Assembly: GCA_003661125.1 (NCBI GenBank)
Contig: QMVO01000148.1
Coordinates: forward strand, 1 to 5,317
Length of the DNA stretch: 5,317 bases
Source of the DNA: Methanosarcinales archaeon
Lineage (GTDB): Archaea > Halobacteriota > Syntropharchaeia > Alkanophagales > Methanospirareceae
Reading direction: 5' to 3'
Shown here piece after piece: positions 1 through 5,159 of this stretch; within the stretch, counting starts at the first letter, position 1; each line of letters begins with the position of its first letter. A model generated the notes under the pieces. That model was not told the DNA's origin and ran no database searches. It saw only the letters and a program-made list of their open reading frames with translations. The translations under genes were made by a program, and so were the position numbers.

Positions 1-151
1 GAGCAACTACAATACGCTCACGCACAACACCGCCAACTCGAACCACGAGTACGGTATCTACCTCTATTCCTCGCGCAACAACAACTTAACGAATATAAGC
101 TCGTGTAATAACCGATACGGCATCTACCTGTCTTGGCAGAGCAAATTATAA
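1..151 (+). pseudogene. NosD-like beta-helix surface protein, upstream part before frameshift (5' end outside window)
   Basis: Reading from base 2, the frame gives Asn/Ser/Thr-rich repeats of about 22-24 residues: SNYNTLTHNTANSN, then EYGIYLYSS, NNLTNISSCNN and RYGIYLSWQS, ending at a TAA at 149-151. This periodicity (N-T/S-L-T/S, then YGIYL) is typical of the right-handed parallel beta-helix proteins (NosD/PbH1 type) that are abundant on archaeal cell surfaces. The YGIYL step is also visible in the DNA, at about 51-70 and again at about 118-137. The repeat pattern resumes one frame over directly after the stop, so this is one gene broken by a single extra base in the AAA at 143-145. The amino terminus and any signal peptide lie outside the window. 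The fold call is firm, the ligand is unknown, and the break could be a sequencing error. Confidence 0.7.
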
Positions 152-626
152 CTCGTTATCCAACAATACCGCATCAAACAACAATTACGACTTCTATTCT
201 GACGAGGATTCACATAGCAACACTGTCGAAGACCTCACGATAGCCAGCTACCCAACCACGATTTCTTTCATTTACGACCAGGGCATCAAGATAAAGGGAG
301 TGACAACTCCGGAGTTAAAGTTAAATCCCGCGGGAAAGGTGAACATCCGCAAATTCGTGAATGTGACGAACGTAACGGCAGATTCATGGATCTTCTTGAA
401 TGTGAGTTATCGCGATGCCGATGTCAGTGGTGTTGATGAAGATAGTTTATTGCTTTACAGGTGGAATGAAACGGCATCAGCGTGGGAATTAGCCAACGAG
501 ACCGGGAAACCAAATGGAGTTAACACAACAGGGAACTATGTTTATGCGAACGTAACGAGCTTCAGCCAGATTGCTCCATTCGGAAACCCCACACCGCAGA
601 ACGAATATGCTTACGCAGCGCCGTAA
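144..626 (+). CDS. NosD-like beta-helix surface protein, C-terminal part after frameshift
   Basis: The frame from 144 continues the interrupted beta-helix (NYNSLSNNTASNNNYDFYS...) and then enters a C-terminal beta-sandwich-like module with LLLYRWNETASAWE and TTGNYVYANVTSFSQ. Modules of the form 'YYWNGTSW...NYVWANVTHFS' commonly close archaeal NosD-like and S-layer-like proteins. Sequons are dense (NVT, NVS, NET, NTT), consistent with an N-glycosylated extracellular protein. The protein ends in NEYAYAAP without a transmembrane helix or a PGF-CTERM-like sorting signal, so it may be secreted or held non-covalently, or its tail may have been lost. A GTG at 300 could start a 108-residue product, but it lies inside the domain, has no ribosome site, and should not be taken as the true start. 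The stop codon lies inside the first copy of a 33-bp repeat. Confidence 0.72.
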   Translation, partial: NYNSLSNNTASNNNYDFYSDEDSHSNTVEDLTIASYPTTISFIYDQGIKIKGVTTPELKLNPAGKVNIRKFVNVTNVTADSWIFLNVSYRDADVSGVDEDSLLLYRWNETASAWELANETGKPNGVNTTGNYVYANVTSFSQIAPFGNPTPQNEYAYAAP

Positions 627-655
627 TACCTGTGTTTAAAATAAATCCTGATGGA
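623..655 (+). repeat. 33-bp direct repeat, copy 1
   Basis: This is identical over 33 bases to 751-783; it begins GTAATACCTGTG and ends AATCCTGATGGA. The TAA of the surface-protein gene is its second to fourth bases. It contains the AT-rich core TTTAAAATAAAT, which resembles an archaeal TATA box. The bases on either side differ between the copies. Confidence 0.92.
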
Positions 656-750
656 AGAGGACAATATGCTCCTGAAATCAGCAATGCATACTACGGTAAT
701 AGAAACCTTCGAAGCAGCTATCCCTTTTGGTGGAATGGAATCGGAGCGGT

Positions 751-783
751 GTAATACCTGTGTTTAAAATAAATCCTGATGGA
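751..783 (+). repeat. 33-bp direct repeat, copy 2
   Basis: This is a perfect second copy, 128 bp downstream of the first. Its TAA (752-754) also closes an open frame, a short one running from GTG 632. The 95 bases between the copies are not repeated after copy 2, so this is not a simple 128-bp tandem duplication. The core TTTAAAATAAAT could serve as a promoter element for the small secreted-protein gene, but that is inference. Confidence 0.92.
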
Positions 784-809
784 TGATAGATGTGCTTTCG
801 GATACTGTG

Positions 810-845
810 GTGCGTCAGTGCATCAGTGCGCCGAGGAGGGGCGCA
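810..845 (+). repeat. 8-bp tandem repeats running into a GC-rich hairpin
   Basis: Three tandem 8-mers, GTGCGTCA, GTGCATCA and GTGCGCCG, occupy 810-833. The last merges into an inverted repeat: TGCGCC (827-832) pairs with GGCGCA (840-845) around the 7-base loop GAGGAGG. The loop itself is Shine-Dalgarno-like. The element lies directly upstream of a TATA-like sequence and about 40 bases before the next gene, so it could be a 5' leader structure or a protein-binding site. Confidence 0.5.
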
Positions 846-846
846 A

Positions 847-854
847 TATAAATA
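847..854 (+). promoter_or_regulatory. TATA-like box TATAAATA upstream of the small secreted-protein gene
   Basis: TATAAATA fits the archaeal TBP box. Its spacing is odd: a start site about 25 bases downstream would fall near 873-877, inside or just after the ribosome-binding site, giving a nearly leaderless mRNA that could not use the strong Shine-Dalgarno sequence. Either another promoter upstream is used or this box is fortuitous. Confidence 0.35.
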
Positions 855-865
855 CCCAAACAGAT

Positions 866-875
866 AGGAGGTGAT
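866..875 (+). promoter_or_regulatory. Full-length Shine-Dalgarno AGGAGGTGAT with adjacent decoy ATG
   Basis: The sequence AGGAGGTGAT is fully complementary to the ten-base anti-Shine-Dalgarno at the 16S rRNA 3' end. An ATG at 876 touches it directly and opens a different, short frame. The ATG at 883, seven bases away, opens the signal-peptide protein and is the start I chose. Confidence 0.8.
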
Positions 876-882
876 ATGAAAA

Positions 883-1314
883 ATGAAAAAGCAACTTGCA
901 ATAGCAACAGTAGCGATAATGTTGACGGCGGTTTTGATAGTGCCCACGGTTATGGCATTCGCGTTGTGGGATGAAAATTCCGTGCAGTACTCTTCTCATT
1001 GGTCTGAAGGATACAATTCTATAACCCATAAGTCTGTTACTGCATCCAATCAGTCAATTGCCATAGGTAATGGAATAGGGGAGTGGGAGAGTAGTTCGCG
1101 GCTCAAATATTATAGAGCACCCGTACCTGTTAGAACGTCTAATTGGCCGGCAATAGTCATGGGCACTGGAATAAGGGAGTGTAAGAGTATCTCAAAAGTC
1201 TATCACATTCATCGCTTTTCATTTCTTGTGCGCCTTTTTCATTTTTTTGATTCCACAGTGTTCACACTTGAAGAAAAAAGGAGAAGAGACAAGCAGTGCA
1301 TGAAGCAGGGCTGA
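883..1314 (+). CDS. Small secreted orphan protein with Sec signal peptide
   Basis: I do not recognise a family for this 143-residue protein. Residues 1-25 are a clear Sec-type signal peptide: MKKQ, a long hydrophobic core, then PTVMA before FALWDEN, with likely cleavage after Ala25. The mature part to about residue 95 is polar and Ser/Asn/Trp-rich (SSHWSEGYNSITHKS, SNQSIAIGNGIGEWESSS), consistent with an extracellular protein. A weak internal repeat links residues 59-74 with 91-106 (GNGIGEWESSS and GTGIRECKSIS). From about residue 105 the composition changes to HRFSFLVRLFHFFDS followed by a basic tail, over T-rich DNA that includes a run of seven T at 1242-1248. That tail may be read-through after loss of an earlier stop. 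The start is set by the ten-base Shine-Dalgarno at 866-875. The gene converges on the SIMPL gene. Confidence 0.6.
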   Translation: MKKQLAIATVAIMLTAVLIVPTVMAFALWDENSVQYSSHWSEGYNSITHKSVTASNQSIAIGNGIGEWESSSRLKYYRAPVPVRTSNWPAIVMGTGIRECKSISKVYHIHRFSFLVRLFHFFDSTVFTLEEKRRRDKQCMKQG

Positions 1315-1334
1315 ACTCAAAAGCGTCTCTTCTC
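1281..1334. terminator. Inverted repeat between convergent genes, followed by a T run
   Basis: GAGAAGAGAC (1281-1290) is perfectly complementary to GTCTCTTCTC (1325-1334), with 34 bases between the arms. Eight T follow at 1347-1354, just before the stop codon of the SIMPL gene. Oligo-T terminates archaeal transcription, so the + strand transcript of the secreted-protein gene could end here. The stem overlaps the last codons of that gene, and the long loop makes a classical hairpin uncertain. Confidence 0.4.
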
Positions 1335-1352
1335 AGCGCTCAAATGTTTTTT

Positions 1353-2099
1353 TTATCTGCATTCATATACGACATTAATCGTCGCACTCACTTCTATCTC
1401 TCCTGGTTCGATTGGTGGTAGCACTGGAGCAGGTATTGGCATTGCGTATTCTCCATATCCCCCTCCTGCGCGGCATGGAGTTACATATACGCTGCTTTCT
1501 TTGATCTCCACTACTCTTACGATATTAAGACCGAACCCACTTGCTATTGCTCCCGCTTTACCTTTCGCATCTACACATGCCTCGTTTATTGCTGCGTACT
1601 TCGACTCCTTCTCCTTCGTTTCATTCAATCCAAATACCACCCCCCTCACATTGTTTGCTCCCGCGTCAATCGCAGCACGGATGATCTCTCCTGTTTTTTC
1701 TAAATCACTCGTTTTAACCACGATTTCGTTGGTTACCCGGTATCCAACAATCTCCTCTGGTTCGCGTTCATAATCTCTAATCGTGTAGATATTAAAACGA
1801 GATGTTTCTATTTCGTCCTCTGAAATACCAAGTGTTTTCAACGCCTCAATAGTAGCGTTCATCTTAAAAGAATTATTCGCCAATGCTTTCGATACGTTTT
1901 TGTCCTCCGTTTCAACGCCGAGTCGTATCTCTACCTGATTTGGCTCTGCACTCACGATTCCCCTGCCAGAAACTGAGATAGTTGCATTACCATTATCACT
2001 ACTATCTACGGCTGTTGCCCCGGAAGGGAAATTGCCTGCAATAGCTATGCATATAGCAAATATCGCTACTACACTTATTGCCAATGTCTTTTTCATCAT
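1353..2099 (-). CDS. Exported SIMPL/DUF541 (YggE-like) domain protein
   Basis: This 248-residue protein has a Sec signal peptide (MMKKTLAISVVAIFAICIAI, probable cleavage after ATA at about residue 30) followed by one SIMPL domain (DUF541) at about 38-248. Family hallmarks are visible in order: ISVSGRGIVSAEPNQVEIRL at about 41, then TIEALKTLGISEDEIETSRFN, GYRVTNEIVVKTSDLEKTGEII, AGANNVRGVVFGL, and a C-terminal strand ATINVVYEC. The length is usual for the family. Members include E. coli YggE (linked to oxidative-stress defence) and Brucella BP26 (a periplasmic oligomer); the archaeal biochemical role is unknown, so I infer only an extracytoplasmic envelope protein. The start follows a ten-base Shine-Dalgarno. 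The gene lies 138 bases after the CBS-domain gene on the same strand, so co-transcription is possible. Confidence 0.92.
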   Translation of the reverse strand: MMKKTLAISVVAIFAICIAIAGNFPSGATAVDSSDNGNATISVSGRGIVSAEPNQVEIRLGVETEDKNVSKALANNSFKMNATIEALKTLGISEDEIETSRFNIYTIRDYEREPEEIVGYRVTNEIVVKTSDLEKTGEIIRAAIDAGANNVRGVVFGLNETKEKESKYAAINEACVDAKGKAGAIASGFGLNIVRVVEIKESSVYVTPCRAGGGYGEYAMPIPAPVLPPIEPGEIEVSATINVVYECR

Positions 2100-2112
2100 T
2101 TTTTCTGATCAT

Positions 2113-2122
2113 ATCACCTCCT
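2113..2122 (-). promoter_or_regulatory. Full-length Shine-Dalgarno AGGAGGTGAT of the SIMPL gene, with adjacent decoy ATG
   Basis: On the minus strand AGGAGGTGAT is followed directly by an ATG (2112-2110) that opens another frame, MIRKNDEKD. The ATG pair at 2099-2094, 13 bases from the site, opens the signal peptide and is clearly the real start by homology. The site is identical to the one before the small secreted-protein gene. Confidence 0.75.
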
Positions 2123-2237
2123 AAATTTTTTAAATCTATCTTTTCTCTTTTTGCGCCACTCTCGCCACAGAGCAGCGCTGTTTGGAGCAGCGGATGGATG
2201 AGAGGAGGAGTGATAAAGCATCGGAAGCATAGATAAC

Positions 2238-2651
2238 TCACTCCAGTGGATAAAATTTGCTTACACACGCTGGGTTTCTTGTCAATATATTCCTCACACT
2301 TATAATGCCTACAAGCTTGTCATCGTCAATCACCGGCAGTCTTCTAATGCTCCTCTCTGCCAGGAGCGCGCATGCTTTTTCAATAGATGCATATGGCCCG
2401 ATAGTGATCAAAGGGCTTGACATGATTTCTTTTGCTTTGACTTCTTTTGGTCTTCTATTCTTCATTATAACTTTTATTGCTATGTCACGGTCGGTGATTA
2501 TCCCCACGGGCTTACCTTCTTTTGTTATAACTACGCTCCCTATTCCCGACACTTCCATGTCTGCGGATATTATAGTGACAGGTGTCTCTTCATCCTCGGT
2601 AACGACTTTCGGTGTCATCACATCCCCCACTTCCAATGCTTCTGTTGCCAT
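2238..2651 (-). CDS. Stand-alone two-CBS-domain protein
   Basis: The 137-residue protein is almost entirely two CBS (cystathionine beta-synthase) domains forming one Bateman module. CBS1 is at about 8-62 (VGDVMTPKVVT ... VVITKEGKPVGIITDRDIAIKV) and CBS2 at about 72-129 (AKEIMSSPLITIGPYASIEKA ... SIRRLPVIDDDKLVGIISVRNIL). The GIITDRDI and GIISVRNI segments carry the residues that usually contact adenine nucleotides. Such proteins bind AMP, ATP or S-adenosylmethionine and regulate partner proteins; the partner cannot be read from the sequence. There is no additional catalytic or DNA-binding domain. The ATG is preceded by GAGGTG at 2668-2663, and a TATA box lies further upstream, so the gene probably has its own promoter. 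The C-terminal eight residues or so (VSKFYPLE) extend past CBS2. Confidence 0.93.
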   Translation of the reverse strand: MATEALEVGDVMTPKVVTEDEETPVTIISADMEVSGIGSVVITKEGKPVGIITDRDIAIKVIMKNRRPKEVKAKEIMSSPLITIGPYASIEKACALLAERSIRRLPVIDDDKLVGIISVRNILTRNPACVSKFYPLE

Positions 2652-2708
2652 CTTTCTTCTTTCACCTCTTCTTTCTTTTTTTACTTTATCCTTTTTCCTT
2701 TTTCTCTG

Positions 2709-2716
2709 TATATAAA
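2709..2716 (-). promoter_or_regulatory. TATA box TTTATATA for the CBS-domain gene
   Basis: On the minus strand a TTTATATTTATATA stretch (2722-2709) contains the archaeal TBP-box consensus TTTATATA. It lies 57 bases upstream of the ATG at 2651. A start site about 25 bases downstream would be near 2687, giving a leader of about 35 bases that includes the GAGGTG ribosome site. Confidence 0.6.
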
Positions 2717-2793
2717 TATAAAGTAAAGCTTTGTCACCATGCCAGTAGAGAAAGACATTGTTCTTGATAGAAACTAAAAGAAAGCCCCGAACC

Positions 2794-2817
2794 TGGTTTT
2801 AAATTTAAGTAAAACCA
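2794..2817 (-). terminator. Hairpin downstream of cca
   Basis: TGGTTTTA (2794-2801) and TAAAACCA (2810-2817) form a perfect 8-bp stem with an 8-base AT-rich loop, starting 13 bases after the cca stop codon. It is the likely 3' end of the cca transcript and would separate it from the CBS gene promoter. The remainder of the 178-base gap holds that promoter and no gene. Confidence 0.5.
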
Positions 2818-2829
2818 CGTCATCGAGCG

Positions 2830-4194
2830 TTAATCAAAGCCAAAATAGTGCCTGAAGAAAGCGCCAATCCCTTCAAAAAACCTTATCTCTTCGTTCTTTA
2901 AAATCTCATATCCTCTATCTATTGATTCAGAGACGTGTTTCCCCAAACTGCATGACCTCAGCTCGTTCCTCAGTAATTCCACTACATTTGTATGTTTTCT
3001 CTTTATTTCCACGACATACCTGCCGTTTTCAATACGTAATGATTGTTGAGAAGCATATTTGCTTTTGAACTGCTCAGAATGGTATCTTGAAGTAACTGGT
3101 GGACCTATATGCTTTTTCACCTTTGGGAGATTCCAAACGAGGAACTCGAATATAAAAAACGCTTTGTCTCCCTCCACCGAAACATCACTTCGATATATCC
3201 TGAATCCATTTCTTTCTATCAGCCTTGCGATGGATGCTTCTGCCTTTCTCAGTTGTGGGAATAATATGTCTTCCACCACGTCAGGCGCGTCAAACAGCAC
3301 CATTACGAATTCTGTTCCTCTTTCCTTCACTAATTTTATGAATTCAGCCTTGTTCATCTCTTTTTTCTCTGCGGTAGAGAAGTAACTTGCATCAGGACAC
3401 GCTAAAAAATCCCTTGCCGCATCTATTAACCTGCAAAAAGAATCCAATGATACCGCTGCCGCTACATTCCTTTTCGGGTCAACAGGGTCAATAACAATAA
3501 GTGGGTCTTTTCCTTCCCCTTTGTATTTACCTCTACCTTCGATATCTATTCTTTCGCCATATTTCCACCTCGATGCGTTTCTCAATAGCTCGGCAAAGGT
3601 GGAATATCTAAGGATGAGGAGTTCACACAGATAACCCGAGAAGCCTTTTCGTCTTTGCTCAGAGCCATAAATTCCCGCTGATTTCAAAAATTGTTTTAAC
3701 AGTAACACTTCGTCTTCCAGCCCTGATATCCTCTTTACAATATATTCATTATGAAAAGGAGTCCGGTCAACTGCGGATTTCAATCTCGACGCATCTATTA
3801 CCGAAAAACAAGGTACTATATCCGCCTCGTGCTCCGTTCCTTCTGCATCATAAAAATAAGCGTGAATATAAGGATGCGAGGCATATCTTTCTTCGTATTT
3901 TTCAGAAATGCTTTTTGCGAGAGCAAGCCCCTTCTCTTTTAAATACTCTTCCGGAAGGTCTGCAGGAAACATGATGAAAATGTCTATGTCCGCCTCGCCA
4001 CTTACCCATGTATTCCTTGCGGTTGACCCTACGGAGATTGCGTGGGCTTCTATACCCATCTCTGACGCTTTTTTATTTATCTTTGCGATTATAAAGTCGG
4101 TTACTGTTTTTACTTTATTTCTCTCTCTTTCATCGGGTCTTATTTTCTCTATGACCTCTCCACATATCTTTTTTATCTCTTCTTCCCCTTTCAT
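2830..4194 (-). CDS. cca: CCA-adding enzyme (archaeal class I CCA tRNA nucleotidyltransferase)
   Basis: The enzyme adds or repairs the CCA end of tRNA in the cytoplasm, using CTP and ATP without a nucleic-acid template. From the ATG at 4194 it has 454 residues, close to the roughly 440 usual for archaeal class I enzymes. Motifs in order: GSTARNTW (about 56-63) with GEADIDIFI (66-74), the nucleotidyltransferase signature with metal ligands Asp69 and Asp71; EADIVPCF with third carboxylate Asp125; SAVDRTPFHN; KGFSGYLCELLI (about 183-194); DPVDPKRNVAAAVS (about 236-249); and C-terminal GPPVTSRYHSEQF and LGKHVSESI. These fit the A. fulgidus enzyme layout as I recall it. The frame stays open to a TTG at 4227 (465 residues), but MKGEEEIKK at 4194 matches the usual amino terminus. 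Neither start has a clear Shine-Dalgarno. It is divergent from cooC. Confidence 0.95.
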   Translation of the reverse strand: MKGEEEIKKICGEVIEKIRPDERERNKVKTVTDFIIAKINKKASEMGIEAHAISVGSTARNTWVSGEADIDIFIMFPADLPEEYLKEKGLALAKSISEKYEERYASHPYIHAYFYDAEGTEHEADIVPCFSVIDASRLKSAVDRTPFHNEYIVKRISGLEDEVLLLKQFLKSAGIYGSEQRRKGFSGYLCELLILRYSTFAELLRNASRWKYGERIDIEGRGKYKGEGKDPLIVIDPVDPKRNVAAAVSLDSFCRLIDAARDFLACPDASYFSTAEKKEMNKAEFIKLVKERGTEFVMVLFDAPDVVEDILFPQLRKAEASIARLIERNGFRIYRSDVSVEGDKAFFIFEFLVWNLPKVKKHIGPPVTSRYHSEQFKSKYASQQSLRIENGRYVVEIKRKHTNVVELLRNELRSCSLGKHVSESIDRGYEILKNEEIRFFEGIGAFFRHYFGFD

Positions 4195-4339
4195 CTTGAT
4201 TGCATGGAAAACTTTGCCCTTTCCCAACCTATTATTTCAAATTAGCGGCGATTTCGGACAACCTAAAAATTATTAAAACCTTATTAAATGCAAAAAGATA
4301 TAAAATAATAAATATTCTCCTGATGGATGGACGAGGAAA
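4195..4339. promoter_or_regulatory. Divergent AT-rich intergenic region between cca and cooC
   Basis: This 145-base stretch separates two divergent genes and is strongly AT-rich from about 4260 to 4320. A TATA-like TTTGAAATAATA on the minus strand (about 4239-4228) is placed so that a cca transcript could start near 4208, giving a very short leader. No gene is seen; the only open frame is the possible TTG extension of cca. Confidence 0.45.
4299..4306 (+). promoter_or_regulatory. TATA box TATAAAAT for cooC
   Basis: TATAAAAT is preceded by a purine-rich AAAAAGA, as expected of an archaeal BRE. A start site about 25 bases downstream, near 4328, leaves a leader of roughly 12 bases containing GAGG at 4333-4336 just before the ATG at 4340. 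Confidence 0.6.
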
Positions 4340-5110
4340 ATGAACCAAAAGGCAAATATTATTGCAGTCGCAGGAAAAGGTGGGACTGGAAAAACCGTAA
4401 TTGCCTCGCTACTACTAAAATTCCTAACAGAAAAGGGGTTAGGGAGGGTGCTTGCGATAGATGCTGATCCAGCAACATGCCTTCCAAGCACGTTAGGTGT
4501 GGACGTAGAGAAAACAATTGGCGATGTAAGAGAAGAGATGGCATCGCCTTCGCAGGTCTTTTTTTCTGAACATATGCCTACCGATATGCTGATTGAGTAT
4601 AAAATAGAGGAGATAATGATAAACACTCCTCGGTTCTCGGTATTAGCGATGGGACGTTCCGAAGGTCCCGGCTGCTATTGCCTGATAAACGACATGCTGA
4701 GGCATTTTATTGATAAGTTGTCAGCTCGGTTCCCTACAATTTTAATAGATTGCGAAGCCGGATTGGAGCATCTAAGCCGAAGAACGACACGCGATGTGGA
4801 TACCATGCTTGTGGTGAGCGACCCCACGAAAAGGGGCATAGACACAGCATCGAACATAAAAAACCTTGCCGAGAAGTTGCAGATTAACTTTCGACATATA
4901 TACCTGGTGTTGAATAAGGTTACAGAGGATAAAAGAGTGAAGGGCGTCCTGAATGAGATGGTGAAGAATAGTGGGGTTGAGCTTATAGGAACGGTTCCAG
5001 AGGATGAAAACATAAGAACGTTCGATTTAATAGGGAAGCCGATAACGGAACTGCCCGAGGATTCTAAAGCGGTCGTTGCGGTGAGGGAGATATTTGAACG
5101 TGTCAGCTAA
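4340..5110 (+). CDS. cooC: CooC-type ATPase, nickel insertion into CO dehydrogenase
   Basis: This 256-residue MinD/SIMIBI-class P-loop ATPase has a deviant Walker A motif AGKGGTGKT (11-19) with signature Lys13 and Walker Lys18, switch I DADPA (41-45), switch II/Walker B ILIDCEAGLEHLSRRT (Asp137), and a purine-recognising LNKV (191-194). GPGCYC puts Cys112 and Cys114 in the CxC motif that in CooC dimers binds a metal between subunits. That motif, with EAGLEHLSRRT, separates CooC from ParA, MinD and NifH. CooC uses ATP hydrolysis to load nickel into the C-cluster of Ni-Fe CO dehydrogenase; in archaea the client is presumably CdhA of CO dehydrogenase/acetyl-CoA synthase. No Cdh gene is in the window. 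A seven-codon frame (ATG 4323 to TGA 4341-4343) overlaps its ATG, probably by chance. Confidence 0.92.
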   Translation: MNQKANIIAVAGKGGTGKTVIASLLLKFLTEKGLGRVLAIDADPATCLPSTLGVDVEKTIGDVREEMASPSQVFFSEHMPTDMLIEYKIEEIMINTPRFSVLAMGRSEGPGCYCLINDMLRHFIDKLSARFPTILIDCEAGLEHLSRRTTRDVDTMLVVSDPTKRGIDTASNIKNLAEKLQINFRHIYLVLNKVTEDKRVKGVLNEMVKNSGVELIGTVPEDENIRTFDLIGKPITELPEDSKAVVAVREIFERVS

Positions 5111-5118
5111 AGGGTGAT

Positions 5119-5142
5119 ATATACGAAGTAAGTTTCGGATAT
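5119..5142. repeat. 24-bp imperfect palindrome, unit 1
   Basis: The element reads ATATACGA, then AGTAAGTT, then TCGGATAT. Eight of the twelve symmetric positions pair, with an A/G mismatch at position 5 and a mismatched centre. It starts eight bases after the cooC stop codon. Its outer arms are identical to those of a second unit 41 bases downstream. Confidence 0.75.
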
Positions 5143-5159
5143 AATACCAGTTTGGGTGG

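Noticed and set aside
623..783. 33-bp repeats as a minimal CRISPR array
   Set aside because: Only two repeats, a 95-base interval far longer than a spacer, no cas genes, and an AT-rich repeat that overlaps a gene's stop codon.
678..947. 89-residue minus-strand frame across the intergenic region
   Set aside because: It crosses the 33-bp repeat, the hairpin and the start of the secreted-protein gene, has no ribosome site and shows no recognisable motif.
2173..2180. 8-bp palindrome CAGCGCTG between the CBS and SIMPL genes
   Set aside because: It is short, isolated and without extended flanking symmetry, which is common by chance.
2257..2715. 152-residue + strand frame opposite the CBS gene
   Set aside because: It is a shadow of the clearly homologous CBS-domain protein, and its hydrophobic Ser/Thr-rich sequence is what antisense of such a gene gives.
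4319..4329. CCTGATGGATG shared between the cooC leader and the end of the second 33-bp repeat (776-786)
   Set aside because: An 11-base match within a 5.3-kb window is expected by chance, and the flanking bases do not align well.
4323..4343. Six-residue leader frame MDGRGK overlapping the cooC start
   Set aside because: It lacks its own ribosome site, and its ATG would lie upstream of or at the predicted transcription start, so coincidence is the simpler explanation.
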